A DNA stretch of 64,000 nucleotides, from contig DATMSM010000020.1 of the NCBI GenBank assembly GCA_035565355.1, positions 1 through 64,000 of the forward strand, in the 5' to 3' direction. This stretch comes from Ga0074130 sp035565355 (GTDB lineage: Bacteria > Pseudomonadota > Gammaproteobacteria > Burkholderiales > Rhodocyclaceae). A model generated the notes under the pieces. The model made no database searches. It worked only from the letters and a program-made list of their open reading frames with translations, and was not told where the DNA came from. Shown piece after piece: positions 54,914-63,473 of the stretch. The number at the start of each line of letters is the position of its first letter. The stretch's first letter is position 1. Both the position numbers and the translations under genes were made by a program.

Positions 54914-55840
54914 ATGCAACAGATCATCCTTGCCAACCCCCGCGGCTTCTGTGCCGGCGTTGATCGTGCCATCGCCATCGTCGAGCGCGCGCTCGAGAAG
55001 TTCGGCGCGCCCATCTATGTGCGCCATGAAGTCGTGCATAACAAATATGTTGTCGATGATCTCAAGGCCAAGGGCGCTGTCTTTGTCGAGGAGCTTGATG
55101 AAGTGCCGACCGGCTCCACCGTGATTTTCAGCGCCCATGGCGTATCGCTGGCGGTGCGTGCCGAAGCCGAACGGCGCGGCCTCAAGGTCTTCGACGCCAC
55201 GTGCCCCTTGGTGACCAAGGTGCACGTGGAGGTCGGCAAGATGCACGATCAGGGCCGCGAGATCGTCATGATCGGCCACAAGGGCCACCCCGAAGTCGAA
55301 GGCACCATGGGCCAACTGCACGATGGCATGCACCTCGTCGAAAGCGTGGATGATGTGGCGGCGCTTGACGTGCGTAATCCCACGCAACTCGCCTATGTAA
55401 CGCAGACGACCTTGTCGGTGGATGATGCCGCCAGCATTGTTGCCGCGCTCAAGACCAAGTACCCCTTCATCGTTGGTCCGAAGAAGGACGACATCTGCTA
55501 CGCCACGCAGAACCGCCAGGATGCGGTGAAGAGCCTGGCCAAGGAGAGCGACGTCGTTATCGTCGTTGGTTCAAAGAACAGCTCCAACTCCAACCGCCTT
55601 GCCGAGGTCGCCAAGAACCTCGGCATTCCCGCCTACCTCATAGATGGCGCCGAGCAGATCGATCCGGCCTGGATTGCACCGAACGCCCGCGTCGGTGTCA
55701 CCGCCGGCGCCTCGGCACCCGAGGTGCTGGTCGAAGGCGTCATTGACCGCCTCAAAGCCCTGGGCGCTGCTGAAGTGTCACCGCTGGCAGGGATCGAGGA
55801 GCATGTGACTTTTCCGCTGCCGAAAGAGCTGCAGGGCTAG
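54914..55840 (+). CDS. ispH: 4-hydroxy-3-methylbut-2-enyl diphosphate reductase
   Basis: A 308-residue Fe-S enzyme, last step of the MEP pathway, giving isopentenyl and dimethylallyl diphosphate. The three cluster cysteines are C13 (GFCAGVDRAI), C97 (DATCPLV) and C195 (ICYATQNRQ). The conserved GHKGHPEVEGTMGQ and VGSKNSSNSNRL are also present. The ATG at 54914 has AGGAG seven bases before it; a TTG at 54908 is not needed. It feeds ispA in the same pathway. Confidence 0.97.
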   Translation: MQQIILANPRGFCAGVDRAIAIVERALEKFGAPIYVRHEVVHNKYVVDDLKAKGAVFVEELDEVPTGSTVIFSAHGVSLAVRAEAERRGLKVFDATCPLVTKVHVEVGKMHDQGREIVMIGHKGHPEVEGTMGQLHDGMHLVESVDDVAALDVRNPTQLAYVTQTTLSVDDAASIVAALKTKYPFIVGPKKDDICYATQNRQDAVKSLAKESDVVIVVGSKNSSNSNRLAEVAKNLGIPAYLIDGAEQIDPAWIAPNARVGVTAGASAPEVLVEGVIDRLKALGAAEVSPLAGIEEHVTFPLPKELQG

Positions 55841-56560
55841 TCAGTCCCGAAGCGGTGGATTGCGCTTGCGCTGATGGAGGTTTTTCGCGTCGCCCATCGG
55901 CGCTGGGGGCACGGCGGTATATTCAATACTACCAAGGCCGCTGAGCTGTCCATCGCGATATTCAACCTCGATATACAGACGGCTACGAACGTTTTTTTCC
56001 TGTTTGACGCCGGGGATATATCGAAGCGCAATGAATGTGTTTTCGAGCGAGCGGATATAGCTGCCGGGCAAGTCGGCCCTGACGATATTGACCGCATTCA
56101 CCCGCCCGTTTCTCTCTATCAGTATCTCCAGGGTTGCAGTGCCGCTGGCCATCAGGTTGGCGCCACCCGGAGACTCCTCCAGCCTGGGGCGATGTCGCAT
56201 CTCGGGGCGTTGGTCCAACTCGGGAACTGCGTAGTAGTAGATCAGATCGAGCGGCATTCCTGCCGGCATGGTGGGTGGTTCTTCCTTGAGCGGGCTGCTT
56301 GGCGCAGCCGGAAGTTCTTCTTCAGCCGGCGCCGGCGGCAGGAGCGCTGAAGGGGCGGCTGTTTCAGTCTCGGTCTGCGTGAGTGTTGCGGCTTTCAGTC
56401 TGACTTGCAGTTGTGGCCGCGAGCGGACTTCTTCCCGGTAGAACCCGCCGGCTGAAAGTGGCTCCCCATATCGCCACGGCATCAACACCAGTGCATGGGC
56501 TACGAGTGAGAGCAGGACGGCCTTGCGTAAGAGATTGGAATTGCTTTGCTCATGGGGCAT
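55841..56560 (-). CDS. TonB-C-like protein downstream of pilY1
   Basis: About 239 residues: an N-terminal membrane anchor (about residues 10-27, LRKAVLLSLVAHALVLMPW), a proline/glutamate-rich spacer (residues 60-110), and a C-terminal region like TonB or energy-transducer domains (about 140-215: ATLEILIERNGRVNAVNIV). No ExbB/ExbD is adjacent. An alternative start at 56605 overlaps the pilY1 stop (TAATG) with GGAG two bases away. The place after pilY1, where pilE is usual, is unexpected; the role is unknown. Confidence 0.72.
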   Translation of the reverse strand: MPHEQSNSNLLRKAVLLSLVAHALVLMPWRYGEPLSAGGFYREEVRSRPQLQVRLKAATLTQTETETAAPSALLPPAPAEEELPAAPSSPLKEEPPTMPAGMPLDLIYYYAVPELDQRPEMRHRPRLEESPGGANLMASGTATLEILIERNGRVNAVNIVRADLPGSYIRSLENTFIALRYIPGVKQEKNVRSRLYIEVEYRDGQLSGLGSIEYTAVPPAPMGDAKNLHQRKRNPPLRD

Positions 56561-56604
56561 GGTTCGATATGCCGGAGCCCAGAGGGCTCCGGCTGTGCCT
56601 TGCA

Positions 56605-59600
56605 TTACTCCGAGACCAGCTCGCGCCAGGAAACCCGCTTGCCTTCGATGGGCGGCAGGGGGTCGGCTTCCGGATCGACGGGAATGACATTGCCGCTGGC
56701 ATCCTGAACGAGCGTCAGCAGTTTGTCTCCCAGCAAGACGGGGGTTGCCCCGACGGCAATGGATGTCCCGGGTTGCTTCGCCTTGCCGGTGCCGTCAATC
56801 TTGAAGAAGTTGATCCAAGAGTAGCCGCCGCCCAGACAGACATCATCGTCAGGCACGTTGGAGGCAATGACGAGCACCCCTTTCTGGAATACCGGGTCTA
56901 CATTGACGCGCTCACCAGCGTCCGGCAGGTCGATATACCAGCCCTTCTTATCGATCCAGTTCATGGCGGTGGCGGCCTGGCTTCTGCGCAAGTACGGATC
57001 TACCGCATCGGTGACGAATTCGCGTTCCAGCATCTCGCTACGCCCGGCGACCGGCGTGGTGCTCATATCGTCGCGCACCGCATAGATCGTCTGCTGAGCG
57101 GTATCCGGTGGATCGCTTTCGCCGAGATAGCGCCCGGTGCCCAGCATGATGACCCGATAGAACACGCCGCCATAGTAGGTCTTGGCCAGCTCAGGCCTGA
57201 CCGTGACCGGCTGCGGGTTACCATCCTCGTCCTCGAACGTCGTCAGGCGGAAGGCCTGGGCGTAGCCCGGGTTCGGAACCGCAGCGGTACCAGGATCAAG
57301 GTCGATGCGCCAGAGGTTGCCGAGCAGGTCGCCTCCGTAGACGGTCACCACCGTATTGTTGAGCATGGGGTTCTCGACAAAGCCGTTGATCTTGGCAAGC
57401 CCGCTCGGAACTGCGTCATCAAAGCCTTGCGCGAGGGTGCCTCCCTCACCGACACCGGTGCTGATGCGCTGCAGGATCTTGCCGGATACGGCATCCAGAA
57501 TGTACAGATAGCCCTTGCCGTTACCCGGATTGATGTTGTTGTAGCCGGAGCTGACCATGACGACCCAGCGGCCATCCAGCGGGCGTTTGGCGATCAAGGG
57601 CTCGCCAAAACTCAGGCCGATATTACAGTCGCTGCTGTAAAGGCCGGAGTTTGCTTCCGTATCACTCAGGCAGTTTGTGCCAGCGCTGAGCTCCCACAAG
57701 GCTTTCGGCTGGGTCGGGTTGCTGATGTCGAGCGCGTAATAGCCGCGCCCGCCAGAGTTCAAGCCGGCGACCAGGATGGTCCGCCACTTGTCGACACCGG
57801 TGCACGGCGTGGCGGTGGTATGGCCCACGCAGATATCGCCAATCACCGGCGAGCCGTCGGCAAAGTAGCGGTGGGTATAGGGAATGGCCGCCAGCTTGTG
57901 GAGTTGGGGCAGAAGTAGCCCTGGAATATACGACCAGCGCTCCTCGCCATTGCCTGCGTTGTTGCCGACATAGACGTCGTCGGTGTCTGTGCTGGTCCCT
58001 ATCCCTTCCGACTGATAGTAAGGATCATTATTCACGTCGGTTTCAAAGGCATGCAGCATGCCGTCGTTGGCGGCGACAAAAACGGTTCCCCGGCGGGTTT
58101 CCGTGGAAGTCTTGTAATCCGTATAGAACGGGTCCGAGCTGGCCTCATACGCAAAAGGGGAGACTCTGGAATAGGCTGGCTGGGCGTGGATGACGTCGCC
58201 CAAAACGGAGAACCTGGATCGATACAGGTCGGTTGCTGTGTTGGCGCCGCTGGTTTCCAGGCTGCGGTCGCCGCGCAGGAAGTTGACCAGCGTTTCGCCG
58301 CTCGCCGCCGCTTTTTGGACCGGAGTCCAGGTGGCATATTGCGGCAACTGATTGGTATTGAAATAGGCTTGCTCGGCCAGCACCAGGCCCAAGCCATCGC
58401 TGCAGTTGGCGCCAGGGCTGCTCGGCCAGCAGAAGTGCTTGAGCTTGTTCCCCGCCGTATCTCCGGCGTCGTAGGTAAATAGCTCGCGTGATTGATAATT
58501 GCGGCCATCGAGAAGGGCCCTGGCCGACCAGAGCGGAGCGGCGGACGAGATGATGCCGTTCGTCGTGTCCAGCGTACGTGCGAGCACGTCCCCGGCCCAG
58601 GTCGCGGTCTGATACTGGGCGGTAAACACGAAGTTGTCGCCGGGCTGGGGTTGCAGATTACTCACCGATGCGGCCGAGGCAGCCCCGGTCCGCGCACGCA
58701 TTTGCGTCAGGGTGTCGGCAAGCGCTTTGGAGAACTCGCGCGGGCTGCGGGCGCTATAGAAAGTGCCGCGCCCATTGACTGCCGCGTGCCACAGGTCATC
58801 CAGCGCGCTTTCCTGGTTGGCGGCTGGCACCGGCCAGTTCTTGGTGCCCGCCTTGATGGACGCGAAGTCCCCGGCAGTTTGAACCTCATAGTCCGGGTCA
58901 AAGTCCAGCACGCCGGACAAGCCCAGGCCTACGGTAAAGGTAGTCATGTGCTGATGCTTGGCGGTATCCCGGTTGGCCGTGAGTACGTTGTTTGCCAGAT
59001 TCGGGCGCAGGTCGTTCTTGTAGTAGTACATGGCGACGTCGGCCAGGGTCCCGCTTGCACTGTTGCCGCCACCGTCATAAGCGCCATCCGGGTCGCGCTT
59101 GGACCAACCCGAGTCCACATTGTCCTCGTTGCCAATGTTGCCGGCTGCCCCCGAGGTGGGCGCAGTTCGGCCGCCGCTGCCGTTCCAGTAGCCGTCCGAG
59201 GTCAGGATGGAAAAGTTGGGCTGGCAGGAGTGTTGCACCGGATCGTCGGCGGCGGGTATCCCCTCATTGATGTCGTCGAACAGGCCCGCATACAGACGCC
59301 CCACCCGCGACAACGCTTGCCGCAAGGGCGTACCCCCGTTGGTGCCAACGCCGTAGAGCTTGTCGTACCAGAATTTCTTGTGCCCGGTATTCAGGTCTTG
59401 GTCGAATGCGAAGTCGGCAATTTTCAGATAGCGGGTGCCACTGACGTTGCTGCCGCCCGAGCCTGGGTTGATGGTGATGAAGCCGACCCGCACATCATCG
59501 CTGATGGTGGAAAAGGCCCGGCCTGTCGCACTTTTTGCGGCTTGCAGGCGAGTCCGGTAGTAGGCGTACCAGTTGGCAAAGTTGGTCATTTCCTCCGCAT

Positions 59601-61278
59601 AGGTGCAAACGGTGCTGCTGGCACAGTCCGGACGGTCGGAGAGGGGACCGCGCTGGAAGGTCTGATCGACGCCGGCTAACTGCGGCGTGATGTTGACCCG
59701 TTCGAACTGGATAACGCTGCTCCAGCCGGCAATCGCAGCGTCGGCGCCCCCGCTGAAGCTGGTGGTGAACACGGGCAGATTTGCACCGCCTGCGCCCCCG
59801 CTCATGGCGGTGCTCCAGCTCACGCTCACGCGGCTGCCGCTGGTTGCCGCCAGTGTCAGGCCATTCGGTACCGCGCCCATGTCCAGGGGTGCGTAGATGG
59901 TGACGACGTTGGCATTGACGGTGGCAGTGTATTCCCAGGGCAGGCCGTTGCTATAGCTGTTGATGCGGTTTGCAATGTCGGTCGCGGATTGGGAGGTGTT
60001 TCCGGCCGTCAGTACCACCGGGTTGTTGCCGTCCGGCGCGATGATGTTGACGCCGCCCACCATCAGGGTGTTGAGGCTACGCTGGCTGTTGGAGCCCGTG
60101 TTCACAGAGTTGACCGTGAAGGTGGCGGACGATCGCGTAGTGCCGGCGGCGAGGACTGGCTGCAGAGTGATGCCGTTATAGTCGCTACCCACTGCCGGCG
60201 CGCTGATGGTGACGACATTGTTGTTGACCGTTGCCGTATAACCGTGGCCGACGCCCCCTACCGTGTTCGCGTTAATGGCATTGCGAATGGCCGTGGCGGC
60301 ATTGTTGCGTTCAGTTGATGAGTTGGTGCCTGAGCCGGCCGTAACGGTGGTACCCCCAAGCAGGTTGACGGCGTCGGCCATGATGGTCGAGATCGATACA
60401 CTGGTATTGGAGTAGGAACTGTTGACTGTGATTTTGGCTGTTGCGCGGGCGGCGGTTACGCCCGGGGTGAGTTGACCGGCAAAATAGGGGTAGATGTAGC
60501 TGCCCTTGACCCATTTGGCCTGGCAGTCGGAGAGGGTGTTGTCTCTACAGAAGCGAACCGGGGCGGCCACGGTATGGGTGGCATCAGCGGTATCCACGCA
60601 CGTCTTCAAAGTCTTGTCCGTGCAGTATTGCGGCGTGACGATGCGATAGTAGTAGGGGGCGCCGTTGACGGCGAAGGGATACTTGAAAGTTGCGCTGGGG
60701 TAGCTGTGATCGGAGCTCTTGCGACAGACGCTGGTGTTGCTGAGTTGGGCAGCAGTTGGGCTGTCAGTGCTACACCACACTCGGTCGCGGTAGCTGGTGA
60801 TCAGGTTGGTGGTGCCCTGTCCCGAGTCATAGCCATTGCGGGGCACCTGGGTCCAGACAGATGTGTTGGCTGAGTTCATGATCCGGCTGTCAACATCGAG
60901 CCCCCCGGCAGCCGGGCTGGGCTGGTAGTAGATATCGGGGTTGTAATACTGGGCATTGAAGCTCGCCGTGGCATAGGGCACGTCGCCAAGTTGACATTGG
61001 GTCAGGCTGCTTTGGAGGTTACCGCTGCCATCCGCGCCACGGCGGCAATTATTGGCATTGGTGCCGTCGGACAGCTCCCTCACATAGTCGGGGAGGTAGT
61101 CCCAGTCCATGGAGCCCGAGTCATCCAGGACGAACATGATGTTCGGTTTGATGGCATTCAGCGCATGCGCCAGCGGTTCGTAGTGGATGTCCGTCGGCCC
61201 GGCGCCTGCGTTGAGGCTGAGCACGAGACTGCTCAGGATGGGAAGCAGGCGCAGGCGCGAAACAAGAGTGGCCATCAT
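56605..61278 (-). CDS. pilY1: PilY1, type IV pilus tip-associated/biogenesis protein
   Basis: A 1557-residue exported protein. A signal peptide (about residues 1-27) precedes a VWA-like domain with MIDAS DDSGS (residues 52-56). Two tandem similar modules of about 100 residues lie at about 278-375 and 382-490. The C-terminal half is the PilY1 beta-propeller (VFVAANDGMLHAFE, LFGEPLIAK, VYGGDLLGNLWRIDL). PilY1 controls pilus extension, retraction and adhesion. GGAG lies seven bases before the ATG; a second ATG follows directly. Confidence 0.92.
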   Translation of the reverse strand: MMATLVSRLRLLPILSSLVLSLNAGAGPTDIHYEPLAHALNAIKPNIMFVLDDSGSMDWDYLPDYVRELSDGTNANNCRRGADGSGNLQSSLTQCQLGDVPYATASFNAQYYNPDIYYQPSPAAGGLDVDSRIMNSANTSVWTQVPRNGYDSGQGTTNLITSYRDRVWCSTDSPTAAQLSNTSVCRKSSDHSYPSATFKYPFAVNGAPYYYRIVTPQYCTDKTLKTCVDTADATHTVAAPVRFCRDNTLSDCQAKWVKGSYIYPYFAGQLTPGVTAARATAKITVNSSYSNTSVSISTIMADAVNLLGGTTVTAGSGTNSSTERNNAATAIRNAINANTVGGVGHGYTATVNNNVVTISAPAVGSDYNGITLQPVLAAGTTRSSATFTVNSVNTGSNSQRSLNTLMVGGVNIIAPDGNNPVVLTAGNTSQSATDIANRINSYSNGLPWEYTATVNANVVTIYAPLDMGAVPNGLTLAATSGSRVSVSWSTAMSGGAGGANLPVFTTSFSGGADAAIAGWSSVIQFERVNITPQLAGVDQTFQRGPLSDRPDCASSTVCTYAEEMTNFANWYAYYRTRLQAAKSATGRAFSTISDDVRVGFITINPGSGGSNVSGTRYLKIADFAFDQDLNTGHKKFWYDKLYGVGTNGGTPLRQALSRVGRLYAGLFDDINEGIPAADDPVQHSCQPNFSILTSDGYWNGSGGRTAPTSGAAGNIGNEDNVDSGWSKRDPDGAYDGGGNSASGTLADVAMYYYKNDLRPNLANNVLTANRDTAKHQHMTTFTVGLGLSGVLDFDPDYEVQTAGDFASIKAGTKNWPVPAANQESALDDLWHAAVNGRGTFYSARSPREFSKALADTLTQMRARTGAASAASVSNLQPQPGDNFVFTAQYQTATWAGDVLARTLDTTNGIISSAAPLWSARALLDGRNYQSRELFTYDAGDTAGNKLKHFCWPSSPGANCSDGLGLVLAEQAYFNTNQLPQYATWTPVQKAAASGETLVNFLRGDRSLETSGANTATDLYRSRFSVLGDVIHAQPAYSRVSPFAYEASSDPFYTDYKTSTETRRGTVFVAANDGMLHAFETDVNNDPYYQSEGIGTSTDTDDVYVGNNAGNGEERWSYIPGLLLPQLHKLAAIPYTHRYFADGSPVIGDICVGHTTATPCTGVDKWRTILVAGLNSGGRGYYALDISNPTQPKALWELSAGTNCLSDTEANSGLYSSDCNIGLSFGEPLIAKRPLDGRWVVMVSSGYNNINPGNGKGYLYILDAVSGKILQRISTGVGEGGTLAQGFDDAVPSGLAKINGFVENPMLNNTVVTVYGGDLLGNLWRIDLDPGTAAVPNPGYAQAFRLTTFEDEDGNPQPVTVRPELAKTYYGGVFYRVIMLGTGRYLGESDPPDTAQQTIYAVRDDMSTTPVAGRSEMLEREFVTDAVDPYLRRSQAATAMNWIDKKGWYIDLPDAGERVNVDPVFQKGVLVIASNVPDDDVCLGGGYSWINFFKIDGTGKAKQPGTSIAVGATPVLLGDKLLTLVQDASGNVIPVDPEADPLPPIEGKRVSWRELVSE
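59808..60447 (-). repeat. Tandem duplicated module inside pilY1
   Basis: Codons for about residues 278-375 and 382-490 of PilY1 encode two similar units. Each has a SATFTVNS/ATAKITVNS start, a VNLLGG/VNIIAP strand, an NAATAIRNAIN/SATDIANRIN helix, and the YTATVNNNVVTISAP / YTATVNANVVTIYAP motif. The two copies are diverged. They lie between the VWA-type N-terminus and the propeller. Confidence 0.7.
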
Positions 61279-61322
61279 GGTTTTTCTCCGATCAAGGGCA
61301 GGATGCTGTGCCCTGCATGCCG

Positions 61323-61925
61323 TCAGAACAGAACGGCTTGTATATAACTGGTGGTATTGCGTGGTCCGGTGATGCGTACGGAAACCCGATAGAGCACCCC
61401 GCCCAGGCCACCGGCTGCCGTACCGGTGGGGTAGAGGTGGCGATAATCCACGGCGCTATGCCCTTCGGTCGAGCCGCTACTGATTGGCGCGCGCACGCAA
61501 TTTATCGTTAGCGGGTTGCCGGATGAGTCACATAGGCGGTGAATGACGTAGCGCACAACATTGCCTGCGACGTCAGCGGCGCAATCGGTAAGCGCACACA
61601 CCGATTGTCCGGCAGTTTCCCAGTCGTAGGTCAGGGGGTTGAAAGGCGTCGGGGGGAGGTTCTGCGCGTTGGCCCAGTACCCGGCGTTATTGTTGTTATG
61701 CAATGAGCTCGGGTCGCCAACACCCATCAGCCAGGTGGTGCCGGCTCTGAGGCCATTGTCACCCGCCAGCGTGGCGCTCTGCCTGAGGGCAAGGTTGGCG
61801 GCGGCCAGGATGCCTGAATCCACCGAGCGCACCAGCGCAATTGCGGCCAGTGTCATCGACAGCAGCACGATCAATGAAATGATCAGGACCACGCCCTGCT
61901 GCGTATGTCTGGTTCGGCTGCTCAT
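61323..61925 (-). CDS. pilX: Minor pilin PilX
   Basis: A 200-residue type IV minor pilin. Short leader then the prepilin-like hydrophobic segment (QGVVLIISLIVLLSMTLAAIALV); the usual glutamate at position 5 is absent, as in many PilX proteins. The rest is a soluble domain with cysteines (about residues 110-145). It overlaps pilW by four bases and precedes pilY1 by 44. Confidence 0.88.
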   Translation of the reverse strand: MSSRTRHTQQGVVLIISLIVLLSMTLAAIALVRSVDSGILAAANLALRQSATLAGDNGLRAGTTWLMGVGDPSSLHNNNNAGYWANAQNLPPTPFNPLTYDWETAGQSVCALTDCAADVAGNVVRYVIHRLCDSSGNPLTINCVRAPISSGSTEGHSAVDYRHLYPTGTAAGGLGGVLYRVSVRITGPRNTTSYIQAVLF

Positions 61926-63022
61926 CTGTCGCTCCTCCAGATCATGTTGCGCAACGGTACGGTGGTTTCGAACACGCGATAGCGATAGCAGCTCGGGTCG
62001 CCGGCAGTTACGTTGGGATCACGGATCGTGCCGCCTGCCCAAGTCGGCATCGTCACGGTTGCGGTACAGGTGCCGTCGGCTGCGGGGCGTTCGTATGCCC
62101 CGCGTGCCAGAACAGCCATTCTCAGCGCGAGCACTTGCATCCACTCATTGGCGCTTGCGGGCATTGTGGCGTCGTAGGTATCCACGATGGTGTCGCCATC
62201 GCTGTCTTTGCCGTACTGAGCCTGCAGGTTGACGATTTCATCCACGAGCACGGTTGGCGTCGCGCTCGTGAGCAGCATGTTCCAGTCCGCTACCGTTAGA
62301 TTATTGCTGCTGACTTCGTAACGGCGCATCAGTGGCTTGCCCAGGCTCATTACCTGCGCGCCTACCGTGTATCCCGGCAACAGGCTGACGCCGCCGGGAG
62401 GATTGTAGGTGCCTGTCGGGTGATGCTGATAGTGGCTGGCGGGATCCTGGATGTTCGTGATCTCCATCAGCGAACAGGTAGTACCCTGCATGGCGATGGC
62501 CAGGTCGCCGAGGTCAAAGCCCAAGCCATTGCTGACCTTGAGTTCAGCCGATGTTTTCGGCATGTTGTCGGTGATGGTGGCGGGCGAGGTGCGGTACGCA
62601 TTGCTCGAGGCAAGGGTCGTAATACTGTATGGCTTGCTTAGGTCGGCGGGATCGCTCGGCTCTATATAAACCGGTACGAGCCTCAGCGTAGGTAGTGCAC
62701 CGGCCCCGCCGGGGCCGGGCGGGCTCGAATAGTTTCCGTCGTAGTGGTACTGAACGGTGCTGCAGCCGAGTGCCGAGGAGTTGGTAATACCGTAACCCGC
62801 CATGCGCACGTCGCGTTCCATGGTGAACAAGGCGATACTGCCGTTCGTCTGCGAACCACTGGCGCCGACCGTATTCTCCTTATAGCGCTCGTTCATCGAA
62901 AAGGCTTGCATGATGGCCAGCATTCCGATCAGGCCGATTGCCATGGCCACCAGAACCTCAATGAGCCCGAAGCCTGATTGTTGCGCTATGTGGGGGGGGC
63001 GATGGGGGAAAGAGTTACGCAT
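61922..63022 (-). CDS. pilW: Minor pilin PilW
   Basis: A 366-residue minor pilin with a type IV prepilin site (QSGFGLIEVLVAMAIGLIG) and a long globular C-terminal part with several cysteines. PilW helps start pilus assembly together with PilV, PilX and FimT. The length is normal for the PilW family. It starts 12 bases after pilV. Confidence 0.9.
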   Translation of the reverse strand: MRNSFPHRPPHIAQQSGFGLIEVLVAMAIGLIGMLAIMQAFSMNERYKENTVGASGSQTNGSIALFTMERDVRMAGYGITNSSALGCSTVQYHYDGNYSSPPGPGGAGALPTLRLVPVYIEPSDPADLSKPYSITTLASSNAYRTSPATITDNMPKTSAELKVSNGLGFDLGDLAIAMQGTTCSLMEITNIQDPASHYQHHPTGTYNPPGGVSLLPGYTVGAQVMSLGKPLMRRYEVSSNNLTVADWNMLLTSATPTVLVDEIVNLQAQYGKDSDGDTIVDTYDATMPASANEWMQVLALRMAVLARGAYERPAADGTCTATVTMPTWAGGTIRDPNVTAGDPSCYRYRVFETTVPLRNMIWRSDR

Positions 63023-63034
63023 GTGTGTTCTCGA

Positions 63035-63469
63035 CTACATGAAACTGATATCGGTCGTGATGACATGGTTGTGCACAGGATCAGCCACATCCTTCTGCCA
63101 CTGAACCGTGACCGTGACGGTAGGGCCATTGATCACGATGGTGGGGGCATTGGCGCCGGTGGTGTTGGGCAAGATGGTTCCTACTTCGCATACCCATTTG
63201 TCGCGCTCTGTCGCTCCCGAGGCGGCAGGACATGTGACGGCCGTTGCGGGTGGCAAAGCGTAGGAGGACAGGCTCGACGTGTCCGACCACATCCTGCCGA
63301 TGATCGCATTGGCCAGATAGGCGGCTTCCGTCCGGTACTTGGCGTCGGTGGTATGTTTGGCTGAGGCCGCTTGCAGGCTGACGATGCCGACAATGCCGAT
63401 CAGGAACAGCAGCATTCCGATCAGGACCTCAAGCAGCATGACGCCGGATTGACTATGAGGATTTTTCAT
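63035..63469 (-). CDS. pilV: Minor pilin PilV
   Basis: A 144-residue minor pilin. Prepilin site SGVMLLEVLIGMLLFLIGIVG at the N-terminus with cleavage after glycine, followed by a C-terminal domain with two cysteines. The start at 63469 lies four bases after the fimT/gspH stop; the frame upstream of it overlaps that gene antisense-like and is not coding. It belongs to the fimT-pilV-pilW-pilX-pilY1 operon. Confidence 0.88.
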   Translation of the reverse strand: MKNPHSQSGVMLLEVLIGMLLFLIGIVGIVSLQAASAKHTTDAKYRTEAAYLANAIIGRMWSDTSSLSSYALPPATAVTCPAASGATERDKWVCEVGTILPNTTGANAPTIVINGPTVTVTVQWQKDVADPVHNHVITTDISFM

Positions 63470-63473
63470 GGCT

